Assembly (NCBI RefSeq): GCF_954871325.1
Contig: NC_088778.1
Location: 16,705,666 to 16,769,665, forward strand
From: Gordionus sp. m RMFG-2023
Lineage: Eukaryota > Nematomorpha > Gordioida > Chordodea > Parachordodidae
Reading direction: 5' to 3'
Length of the DNA stretch: 64,000 nt
Positions 13,201 through 23,000 of the stretch are shown here, one piece after another. The notes under the pieces were generated by a model. The model saw only the letters and a program-made list of their open reading frames with translations. It was not told the DNA's origin and searched no databases. The translations under genes were made by a program, and so were the position numbers. The stretch's first letter is position 1, and the number at the start of each line of letters is the position of its first letter.

Positions 13201-16200
13201 GAAGTTAAATCAGGTAAAAAGTATCAAATGATAATAATATGAAGGCATCAACGGGTCATTTCATATCAAATTAATCATGATTCACCCGACCGATTTCAAT
13301 TTTAATGAAATTTATACCCCACACTAAGGCTCGTAAATATATGGGCAAAATATGTTAGCCTACTAGCTGTTATACTTTTAAAGATATCGGGGGTTGAATG
13401 GAAAATGATTTTTATGTGTCCGCTGGTTAATGATTGATTAAAAATAAACTAAATTAAAATCAACGTATATATAATATTTTAGAAAAAAAATATATAAATT
13501 TTTTAACATTTTTGCCCAGAACAATATTTAAAACCTCATATAGAAAAATGGGTCTCCGATTTCAATAAAATTTAAAAAAAGAACAATAATATTACCCATT
13601 CTATATAAATAAGCCTTTTCGACATCATCGTAGGTAAAATAGACAAAACCAATAAAAAAATGAGCTATTCTATATATTTTTTATATAATATATGACCAAA
13701 AAGGATAATATCAAAACATTTTAATACTTAGCCTGTGGAGCTTTTTGGTTGGGGTTAGACTTTGGACGGGCTGTGCAGATCCATAACATAAAAATATGAC
13801 ATTTTCTTCTATTGTTTTATTAATTAATAAAAGTATTTATGTCATATTTTAAGGATCAAAGGTACCATACATAAATATTGAATTCTTTTATGTTTAAATT
13901 TATATCAGAAATTTTGCAGAATATTTTATATAAATTGCTTGTCTTAAATTTTTAAGTTCAGCTAGAAAGCTGAGCTGTGCAAATCTATAATACGTAAAAT
14001 ATTTTTATTGATTGATAATATAAAGAAATCAATCAATAAAAGAAACTATCATATTTTTATGTTGGAAATCTGCAATCTCTTCAAAAGTATATCTAGAAGG
14101 CTGAAATTTTGCTTAAATATATATTGTACGAATCTTAGTTTATGTACTAAATTTAGTAAAAATTGAAATAAGCTGTCGAATCTTAGTTTATGTACTAAAT
14201 TTAGTAAAACTTAAAATAAGCCGTCAGAAAATCATGTTTTTGTGACATGGAATGAAATGGCCATTAAATGTTTTTTGTCATTTAAATTGAAAGCAACCGA
14301 AATATAGCATTAATATTCCCCCCTCCAAATAAATTATCACAGTCAGTGTTAGAAACCGTTATTACATTATTTATAATTAAGAATTGTCGAGCAACAAGAA
14401 TTTATACAACTGATACAAGTTCCATATTATATTTTTGGAATTAAACAAAAAATTAAACTTCCCAACAATTTAGAAAAGGTCAATCTTGCCAGTTTATAAA
14501 AGGGAGTTTGATTTTATAGAAGAATAATCTCCTCTCTCAATCGCTTTGGATAATAAATGGGGAAGAAAGAATATTATGGCTACCTTTTGGCTAAACAATA
14601 GGAAGCAATAATTCCAAGATCTATGCGAATGTTTTATGTTATTAATGCCTAGATGTGTTTTAATCAGTATAAAGGAAATAATTATTAGCAAAAATTATGG
14701 TCAACCTTACAATTAGAAAGCGACTGAAAGTATTTACTCCAAAAAATTTATGAATGTTTAGTGCTTAATTTTATATTATTTTAATACGTTTGGTAGAAGG
14801 TATAACGAAAAAGTTATAAGCAAAATAAAAAAAAAATTGCAAAATTGACATCAGGCCACAATAATTAGATAACTTGTTTATGCCAATATTTAATGTCTGA
14901 TTAGTACTTATAAACTCTCACTTAGGGCTGGGAACCAATAGTAAAAACCCAATATTAACAAAATATTGTATTGGTATTGAATCTAAAATATTGGTATTGG
15001 TTTAAACAATATTTTCTATTTCTTGTATTGGTATTGCTATTGGTATTGGTTTATATTGGTAACTATTGGATTATATTGGTATTGGTTTAAATTCAAATTA
15101 CTAATTAAAAGAATAGAAATAGTGATTATAAAACCCTTAATTTCTATTTTAAATAAACATGGGGAAAAAAATCATGATACCATAAAATCAGGGCTAAGAA
15201 CCAACTCTCAAAATTTTACTGAATTCAAATTCTTTTTTAAACTAGGAATTTATTAGGTGATGTGAATATAAAAAATTTTGATTTAATCATGCATTTTTTG
15301 TATCAACAATAATAAACGTATTGATTTTGAACCATTTTATTTATCATAAAGAAAATAGCAAAATAAACTAAAAATGTAACATAACTCTCTATTTATACAA
15401 AATATAATGCAAAAGAATGATATAATTTTAATATAAGAAGAGGAAATAATTTTATGTATTTAAGAAGAATCTTGCATGCGCATCCAACTTTTTAGGCACA
15501 GGCAAGCTTGTATAGTACGCTCATCTAGTGAACAACGTTGGTCTGTTATAACATACCGATCTTCTGAAAAAGCCCTTTCAGAGCTAGATGAGGTGGCCGG
15601 AATTGCTAGATAATCTCTAGCAATTTTTGATAATACTGGATATCTATTTTTATTTAATTTCCACCAATCTAATGGATTTGTATCATTGGAAATTGTGGCT
15701 TCATCTACGTATTTACTTATTTCTAAGTTGTTATTATTATGAGGTTTCACCTGATAAATTTTGTCATAAAAGGATAATTTTTTGTTATTTTGTGCTGCAT
15801 TTGTAAGTTCCGCTGAACTGTTATTATTTATTTAAAAATTTTGTATTCATTAGTAAGATATCCAATAAGTGTTTCCATATTATTATGCTTTAATAAATGA
15901 CTTGATAGTTTAAATCTTGGGTCAATCATTGTTGAAATAATAAAGAGGTGTGTATTATAATTATAGTATTTATTAAGTTTTGTTAAGGCAGCAAAAGAAG
16001 CTGTCTTTAAAATAGCATTAGGATTATTATTATAACTCTCCACATGCTCAAAAATACTGGAATATAAAAGAATAATTGTTGAAATTGTTGGAGTATTAGC
16101 ACATGAGGCCATCTCTGTACCAAAATTAAATGGTTCCAAAAATTCTCGGTATATTTCTATATTATTCCAGACTAAGGCACTAATATAATTTTCTTGACTG

Positions 16201-19200
16201 GTATTTTGTAAATGATTGGTATATGTTGTCAAATAGGGTTTGAGCAATATTGCTCTTTCAAGCATTTGGTATGTTGAATTCCAACGTGTTGGTATATCCA
16301 AGATTGGGTGAGGAAATTTTAAGTGTGGATTTTTTTCAAGATATATTTTTTCGAGTTTATTAAATTTAGATATAGAAAGTTTAAAAATTTTTTAAAAATT
16401 TCTTATTTTTTTTAAAGTTGTATTTAAGGGTTCCAATGCAGCCATGACAGCCAAATGTATAATATGGCAAAAGCATTTGCACACATTATCAAAATTATCT
16501 TTTTGTTTTAAAATTTTTAGAAATGCTAAATTATTACAAATCAATTTCAAATTTTACTTTTAATACAGAATTAAAAATATTAATAGAATTATGTGCTGAT
16601 TTAAAAGGAATAAAATCTAATAAGTGATTAATTAATTTAAAATCATTATCAATATAATGAATTGTTATGCCCATAAAGGGTATTGGACCAAATGTCCATT
16701 GTTAAGGAAAATTTAGATGTAATGTTAGAAAGTACAGATTTTAAATTGATAAAAGAACTATGATAATGTTTCATAATTTCTATTTTTAGTGTTTTTCTAT
16801 AAACTAATGTTAGCGAAGGGTTACAATATGCTATTAAATTTTTAAAAGTGATATCCTCAATGAAAAAGTTTATAATTAAATTAGCTTTATTATTTATATT
16901 ATTAAGTAAAAATGATTTTATTGTCTTAATTTTTTTACTGCCATTATTTATTTGCTCACATTTCTTATATAATGTTGGGTGGATGGATTTAAGATGTGTC
17001 CATAATCCTGAGGTTCCAAAATTGGGAAGTGATATTTTTTTTTTACATTTATTACAAATTGCCTTTTTTTTTATCACAAGTAGTATAAAATTCCCAGATT
17101 TTTGCTGAATTTCGTCTTTTATTAGATATTGATAATTCTTCTTGTTCATTATCGCTATTATTATTAGTACCAACAGCATCTATATTTATTAACTCTATTT
17201 GGTCTTCATTTATTATAATATCCTAAATAAATAGATAAAATTGATAGATATCATGTAAAAAATTTACTTCCATAATGAAAATAAACTATAATTATAAATA
17301 ACAGAAATATTGATATCACAGTAGTATTGGAAGAAATAACAGATGTAATCAGTTTTTGCAATGAAAGTAAAAAAAATACCACGATATAATTATCCACGAT
17401 AAACCCAAATAATTATGTTATTTTTAATATTGGTATTGGTAAAAATTGTATTTAAACAATATATCAAAACCAATATATTTAGGTAATTGGTATTGGTTGT
17501 AAAAGCAATACCAATATTTAAATATATATTGGTATTGGTATTGTAAACCAATATTATATTGGTATTAGTCCCACCCCTCTCACTCAATCAGTTTTGCAAA
17601 CCACAAAAAAGAAACCGAGTTTTATAAACATGATGAAAACTATGTCTCTCCTTAAGCGTGAAGTGATTCAAACCTTGGAAATATTAATTCTGAGCCTATA
17701 CAAGAAGTCTTCAATTAGTACTTTTTGTTACTATTTTTTTGCTAGATGGTTTAAAGGATAAAAAAATAAGCAAAAGTTGTAAACGTAGTATCCAGAATGA
17801 AATATCAAGGGTTAACAGCTCTAAAACTTATACCAATAATTAGTGTATTTAGTATTAGTGCCTCAATCAATTTGGTAGATAAATTATAGAAAAACACATT
17901 ATTGAAAAATATGAAAAAATTGCCAAGATTGGTGTTAAAACAAAAAGAAGTACTGAATATCTGGATGCACCAATATGCAATGGCTGATTAGTAATTACTA
18001 GTGCTGTAAAGTATCGTCAAAAAATAAGGATAATAGCTTTTTTTGAAGAAAAGGAACACCATTTGTTACCTTCTTCTAGAGGTAACGAGTAACGGTAAAG
18101 CAAATCGTTACTTTAAATATTTTCTTAAAAAATATAGAAAATCATATTTAATTGTATTATAAAATTATCTTTATTTATTTTTTAATTTTATAAATAATTT
18201 AATAAATTTTCAGTCAAGAATGTTAATCTAATTAGTATTGATCAAGAATGTTAATTCATATTCTTATTCACTAATATGATAATTTATATTTTATAAAGCA
18301 TTTTTATTTAAATTTTCATTGTTAAATTTTTAGTTGTTGTTAATCTAATAAATATTGAATCAATCAAGATATGTTAATTCATATTCTTTAATATTATAAT
18401 TTATTTTATAAAGAATATTATGTCAATTGTAGGTATTTCTTAAGATGAAGATGATTTAACCTGCCCTGGACATAATACCAAACATTTTTTTTACACCAAT
18501 TATAAAATTAAAGGTACAAAGTTTATACCTTGTAAATTTGTGTCCCAACTCAAATATTTCTTCAATTTTTGAATAAACATGAGCAGTAACTGTGCAAAAG
18601 GTCACAAGTGTTCCTTTTTTGAAGTATTGTTTATGGCACTAGTAATTACTAATTCATCAAGTTTTTTTTCTACTCAATAAACATAAATCAGTTATAAACA
18701 GAATAAAAACGATAATGTTAGCCTTAAGCTGAGTCTAAAATATCAGATTTTAAATTGTGATTAAAAACAAATTGTAATTATATCAAAGTACATTAAGGTT
18801 TCTTTTTCCATGATTTAGATATTAATTGTTCTTTTTGATTTATTTAATAGATATAGTTGTAAAATGTTAAAATCTCTTTACATTCAGATAAATCTGAATC
18901 ATATACAGTTCTAATCTTGAAGGTTGCCAATTTAAAAGCAAAGTTTAGACCAACATGTGATTTTATACATTTTAGTTTATTGCTTCAATTTTGTAAGCAG
19001 TATAAGGATATAATGAAAAATATAGAAATACTATAGTAACTTTTATAAAAAAAATAATTTTAAAATATGACTCAAGATCTCTCTTTAGTTATGATAATTT
19101 CTACTATTTTACATACAATACTAAAAATCAAGGGCAATCATATATAAATTAGTTAAGATTAGAAGAATATAATAAAATAAATAATCTGAGTAAATATTAT

Positions 19201-19410
19201 AAAAAATTTATAGTATAAATATTATTTCATATACATATTTCTAATATCTTACAATTTTTGTGAATTCCCCAACAGCAATAAGGTTAGCGACTGCTTTGAG
19301 AAATATACTGCCTGTTGGATCAGATATATCTTTTCTTTTAAACCATGATAATGTACTATCGTCATACAAAACAAACCAATCATCTCGCCAATCTTTCCCA
19401 ATAAAACGTT
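6412..19410 (-). CDS. PH-domain protein with Pro-rich linker and glycine-rich tail (5 exons seen, 5' end missing)
   Basis: I do not recognise a named orthologue. Five minus-strand exons join with matching phases: 19253-19410, 7870-7985, 7780-7807, 7441-7558, 6412-7274 (1283 nt, about 427 residues). The first three make most of a PH domain: the strand motif KDWRDDWFVLYDDSTLSWF, then GSIFLKAVANLIAVGEF, then VIWVLCADDNELNSWMSAV with the invariant tryptophan of the C-terminal helix. A Pro/Asn-rich linker of about 40 residues and a tail of about 285 residues dominated by glycine follow. PH domains bind phosphoinositides or proteins, so a cytoplasmic or membrane-edge adaptor is likely (inference). 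The first exon seen starts in phase 1, so at least one exon with the first PH strands lies upstream, possibly among or beyond the start of the paracaspase gene. The intron 7986-19252 carries several transposons. Confidence 0.8.
7441..7558 (-). CDS. PH gene exon: Pro/Asn-rich linker
   Basis: Encodes a linker beginning LPPPPAPPQNPNSNP and ending PMPAPPYPG. Enters phase 0, leaves phase 1 (donor gttttat), and the next exon supplies GT to finish a glycine codon. No fold is expected; the PPPPAPP stretch could be an SH3 or WW ligand (inference). Confidence 0.75.
7780..7807 (-). CDS. PH gene 28-nt micro-exon completing the PH helix
   Basis: Acceptor TTTAG, 28 nt encoding (N)SWMSAVVST, then the consensus donor gtaagt. 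It completes the asparagine codon left open by the previous exon and supplies the invariant PH tryptophan. It ends in phase 0, as the next exon needs. Confidence 0.75.
7870..7985 (-). CDS. PH gene exon: C-terminal PH strands
   Basis: Reads VPNRPDLPSGYLYKNLMA and then KKRVIWVLCADDNEL, the last beta strands and the start of the PH alpha helix. Acceptor AAG before GTGCCA, donor gttatt; enters phase 0, leaves phase 2. It is separated from the next exon by only 62 nt. Confidence 0.8.
10704..10775 (+). repeat. tRNA-like sequence with RNA polymerase III A and B boxes
   Basis: TGGTCTAGTCGG (10711-10722) fits the A-box consensus, and AATTCGAATCC (10755-10765) is close to the B box, 32 bases on. The acceptor and T-stem positions do not pair, so this is not a working tRNA. 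It is best read as a tRNA pseudogene or the head of an old tRNA-derived SINE. Confidence 0.35.
10954..11002. repeat. Two copies of palindrome GAACGCGTTC inside a larger inverted repeat
   Basis: GAACGCGTTC occurs at 10967-10976 and 10987-10996, with A-rich sequence between. GAATGT (10954) and ACATTC (after 10996) extend the symmetry outward. Very GC-rich for its surroundings. Confidence 0.7.
12845..12968 (+). CDS. Possible exon or transposon remnant
   Basis: After an AATAG acceptor, one frame stays open for about 41 codons with a protein-like composition (DKKYRYIYDYENEENN, then VNKDSNSSETNVNCLENK) and stops at a gtaaaa donor. It lies on the opposite strand inside the large PH-gene intron. It could be an exon of an unseen gene or a fragment of a FLYWCH/MULE-like element; neither can be shown. 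Confidence 0.25.
13254..14262. mobile_element. TIR element of about 1 kb, related by its ends to 46503-49505
   Basis: Left end GGGTCATTTCATATCAAA; right end on the other strand GGCCATTTCATTCCATGT. Both resemble GGTCATTCTACGTCAAATG at 46503. It holds two AT-rich hairpin regions around GCTGTGCAGATCC-like motifs (13765 and 13975) and a 48-bp direct duplication (14130-14225). No clear TSD; superfamily unknown. Confidence 0.5.
14130..14225 (+). repeat. Tandem duplication, 48-bp unit, two copies
   Basis: GAATCTTAGTTTATGTACTA begins at 14130 and again at 14178, followed in both by AATTTAGTAAAA and a diverged AATAAGC-GTC tail. Confidence 0.85.
14950..15095. repeat. Left subterminal ATTGGTATTGGT array of the hAT
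   Basis: Many copies of ATTGGTATTGGT and shortened forms such as ATATTGGT. The right end (17425-17575) has the same motif in both orientations. Subterminal short repeats are transposase-binding sites in hAT elements (known); here the array is unusually regular. Confidence 0.7.
17425..17575. repeat. Right subterminal TTGGTATT array of the hAT
   Basis: Interleaved TTGGTATTGGT and its complement ACCAATATT, so this end can pair with itself and with the left array. Confidence 0.65.
17999..18641. mobile_element. Non-autonomous hAT element (643 bp) with perfect TSD
   Basis: TSD GTAATTAC at 17991-17998 and 18642-18649. Left end TAGTGCTGTAAAGTATCGTC; right end on the other strand TAGTGCCATAAACAATACTT. 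Contains a GTAACGAGTAACGGTAA motif and AT-rich filler with no coding sequence. Confidence 0.88.
18650..19252. other. PH-gene intron next to the PH exon
   Basis: A minus-strand stretch at about 18880-18995 stays open (HVGLNFAFKLATFKIRTVYD), but its phases do not fit between the PH exons and the domain is complete without it, so it is left unassigned. Confidence 0.4.
19253..19410 (-). CDS. PH gene exon: N-terminal half of PH domain
   Basis: Translates as a PH-domain core with WRDDWFVLYDDSTLSWF and DPTGSIFLKAVANLIAVGEF. The acceptor is AAAAG before AACGTT and the donor is gtaagat, the strongest in the gene. It enters in phase 1 and leaves in phase 0, which fits the exon at 7985. The fit was confirmed by the continuous PH fold across the two exons (FTKI then VPNRPDLP). 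Confidence 0.8.
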
Positions 19411-19859
19411 CTTTTAAATATTATGTTACTATAATTTAAACTACAATAATTTACTTTCGTAACGTTTTAGGTATCCTGATTTTACAATTGAAGGCATAAA
19501 AGAGCAAATGATATAGTGCCAAAATTGGTAAACGACTATATTGCCAAAATCAATTATTTGACACTTGTTATCTGCATGACAGGTGTCAAGTAATCATATG
19601 AAAAATATTACATTATGATTTTTAACATATATTTTAGAATTACACTAAAAAATCCTCATTCTGCAACGAAAGAACTATTATATCCTATTTATTGCTTCTA
19701 TGTGTTAATAGAAGTATCGACCTCGCTAATAAAACGGGCAGATATTCATAGGGTATATACAGAGTTTTAATAAAAATGGGATAAGGAAGGTCTTTATAGA
19801 AATAGAATATGTTATCCTTAATTTATGATACAAATGTATTTTTTTTTCTATTTTTTTAG
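19411..19859. promoter_or_regulatory. Interval between divergent PH gene and paracaspase gene
   Basis: 449 bp between the first exons seen of two genes facing away from each other. Both exons start in phase 1, so each has a further upstream exon. The interval may therefore be intron for both genes rather than a promoter. No ATG with a matching donor was found. Confidence 0.3.
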
Positions 19860-20034
19860 TAGCGTATAAAATTAATCACTTCAGAAATATTGGCGGCCAT
19901 ATTTCTAAATTATTACCAGAAATGATAAAATATAATGATAATCAAACATTGGATTTTATACCTGAAACTAATCTTAAACAAATTTGTAAATTTTTGGACA
20001 AAAAAGATAGATGGATGCAACTTGCCAAAAAATA
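19860..20034 (+). CDS. MALT1: Paracaspase exon: death domain, first part
   Basis: Acceptor in a T-rich tract ending at 19859; enters phase 1, so an upstream exon is needed. Reads LLPEMIKYNDNQ, then LKQICKFLDKKDRWMQLAKK, the W-x-x-LA death-domain helix signature. Donor gttcat opens a 40-nt intron. Confidence 0.75.
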
Positions 20035-23000
20035 GTTCATATATATATTTTAATATATATATGTTTTTTTATAGTGAAATTGATGTTGAAATTTATAAAA
20101 AGGGTGACAATCCCTCAAATAGGTTGCTCAAAAAGCTTAAAATTTTAAATATATCTATTGGACACTTATTAAAAGTTTTCGAAGAATTTGAATATGATCC
20201 TCCACTTTTACTCTTTAGAACAATCGGTGACAAAATATATCACACAAATATAAAAAAAATATATATAGAAACAGTAAAAATTATTAAAGAACCTCCCAAT
20301 AAACTAGTTATAAACAATGGGGGCACTATTTATTTAGAGTGCATTGCCACTGGATTTCCACATCCACTATATCAATGGTTTAGGAAAAAAGAATTTTTGA
20401 AGGATCAACAAAAAAATATTTTAAAAATTACAAATGCACAGTAAGATTAATTTTAGTACAAATTATATATTAATTCTAAAAGATTAATTGATCAGGGACT
20501 TTATATATGTAGGGTTCATAATTCAGGAATGAAGAATTCTATCTTTACAAATTGGTCTATAATTAAAATAATATTTGATATTGTAAAAGGTTTACATTAT
20601 TGATCACTTTTTATTGTCAATAAATATAATATGGCAATCATATATTTTGGAGGAGGGCAATGGTTACCATCCCTTTTTTTTGATAAATAATTAAAAAAAA
20701 ACATTTCTAGAATGACTGTTATCAAATAATTCCATCTGCTCCATAAATTAAAATTTAAGGAAAAATATTAAAACAAAATTTTACACTGCTCATTTAATAT
20801 GGACCTCTACTATATATTTCTATGAAGTTTAAATTTGCCTTCCCCAAAACAATAGATACTCAATCAAAAGATGATGCTAAACCTATATATAACAAATTAG
20901 TTCCTTTTAAACCTCCTAAAATTACAAGACATCCAATAGCTTATTTAGAAATAGAGGAAAATTCTACCATAACCCTAAAGTTAGCAATTTAAATTAATAA
21001 ATTTGGGGTAATCAGAAAAAAAAGATTAGGTTATATTCCAAAAGATATCCAATATTTGTAAGGGAAAGGAGATATTAGAAATTGCACAGGATTTTTATAA
21101 GTTATTAAATATTAAATATATATAGTTACATTATAGGAGATGTGTGATATATATTGCAGATCAGTCTGGACATGAGTTAGTATATGTGAAAGATTAGATA
21201 GTTTAAAGAATTAATTGAAAAATAGTGATTATTTTATTTAAATATATAAATTTATATTATAAAAGTAGGAAAATTATCTTAATTGAATAGCTTTTTATAT
21301 AATATAATATAATAATAACAAACAATCAATTGAAGAAAAATATCTTATAATTGAAAATAACAATTTGCAATTATGCATTACAGATCTTCCCATTACAAAT
21401 TGAATTTGTTATGGTAATGCAGTGGGGGTTTGGAAACTCTTTGTTAAGGTTACCCTTCCATTACGTTATACTCTGTCTAAGTCTCCCATCATTGTTATTT
21501 GTATTTCCTTTGCATCCATGAGCATCTCTCAATGGTCGGCATGCTTGATTTTTTACTATGCCATCGGACTCATTATATAATATCACACTTTAACATTGAA
21601 CCACCATCCTTCATGCTATCCTGTCATCTTTTCGTTTTCTATTCAAGCCTTTTGATTTTTAATTTCAGGGGCACACCATTCTTGACTTTACAATATTTTT
21701 GATTATTACTATTGAATTTGTTACCATTATAGCTATTCTTAAAATATGTGTTTTTGGCATATTGTGTCAGCTTACGTTTTATTATTTTTTTTCACTCCAC
21801 CGTGAGTAGAAAAAGCGTTGACTAGACGAAAAGTCTCTTTAAACAAAATATTTCTCTTTGAATATTTTTTACTAAAGCTCTTTTCCCAATTCAGGTAGCC
21901 CTACTCCTAAAATAAAAATATACCTTAAAAGTTCGTCAACCAGTGTTTTAAAATTACAAGTAAACAAGTACTTTTTAATTTTATCGAAAAATTAATAATC
22001 ATTTTACCACCTCTTTTAAGCATATAAAAAAATATTCATATATAGAAAAATATTCGATATATCCTTAAAAATTATCTCCAAACTATTAAGCAACGTTTTT
22101 AGAAACGATATTCCAGACTATTAAGTAACGTTTTGTAATTAATGGTATCTAAATTATCTGAGAGTAGTCATAGTTCTTTATTTGGTTATCGGTTAAAGCA
22201 AAGATAAGATATTTCCTTAATTTAGGGTCAAAGATATTTTTTTACTGTGAAAATGAGTTAGAAATTATTAACATAGTTTTGATATTAAATTTCAAGGAAT
22301 TTCAGGATGTGAATCTGTGGTTCTTCGCTATTTTTATGTCTTCTTTAGGCATAATTTAATTTCCTTCGTTGATTTTTTCTCATTCCTAGTGAAAGGTTTA
22401 TATAGTCTTAAGAATTAAAAAAGAATGATGATTTTATTTAAATATATAAATGAATATTATAAAAGTTGAATGAATATTATCTTAATCGAATCGCTTTTTA
22501 TTTATTAAAATTTCAAGCAATCATTTAGGTTAATATATTTTATAATCGAAAATAACAAAGTATGTGATAAGTTTGCGGCCACGACCGCGGGTTGTTCTAC
22601 CGGGGGATAGGGAGAGGGATCGGCAGAATTCGAGGTACCGTTTATTTTATTGTTATAATATCACAATTTTCCAAAGAATAAAACTTTCAGAATTTTATTT
22701 AACACAAAAAAAAATCAGTAAAATAATTAAAAGAATGAATAATAAATGTATTTTTGCAACCTTTTATAATTTATAAAACAAAGAAAAATAAATAACATGT
22801 TGTTATATAATATCGCGATACAATCATTCTTGAAACTGGTCAGAACCAGTTTCAACAATATAAAAATAAGGTATAATATCAATATAAAAAAAAAGGACGA
22901 TGGGAAAACAAAAGAAACAAGTGGAGAAAAACTTAAAGAAAAGAAATAAGTTATACGGGACAAGAGGGGGGGGGAGGTAGAACATAACAGTATGTAATCC

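Larger units (their letters stand above)
7986..13253. other. First part of the large PH-gene intron
   Basis: AT-rich, with stops in all frames. Contains the tRNA-like sequence (10704), the GAACGCGTTC palindromes (10967), a less AT-rich island at 12030-12180 with no coding match, and the possible exon at 12845-12968. Confidence 0.5.
14923..17576 (-). mobile_element. hAT DNA transposon (BED finger), 2.65 kb, with perfect 8-bp TSD
   Basis: Flanked by CTCTCACT at 14915-14922 and 17577-17584. Short imperfect TIRs (TAGGGCTGGGA; right end GGGTGGGAC on the other strand). The minus-strand coding remnants run 5' to 3': BED zinc finger CNKCKKKISLPNFG then THLKSIH (around 17000-17080), TMDIWSN at the start of the RNase-H-like core (around 16700), PTRWNSTYQML (around 16290), and the C-terminal dimerisation block YPVLSKIARDYLAIPATSSS then ERAFSEDR (around 15550-15660). 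The frames 16649-17179, 15828-16301 and 15460-15750 are separate, with a degraded stretch at 16310-16640 and an in-frame stop near 15830, so it is not active as it stands. Both ends carry arrays of the motif ATTGGTATTGGT. Confidence 0.93.

Noticed and set aside
18880-18995. Minus-strand stretch HVGLNFAFKLATFKIRTVYD as another PH exon
   Set aside because: Its phase does not fit after the exon at 19253, and that exon joins 7985 perfectly to complete the PH fold.
19411-19859. A defined bidirectional promoter
   Set aside because: Both adjoining exons begin in mid-codon, so no transcription start can be placed here from sequence alone.
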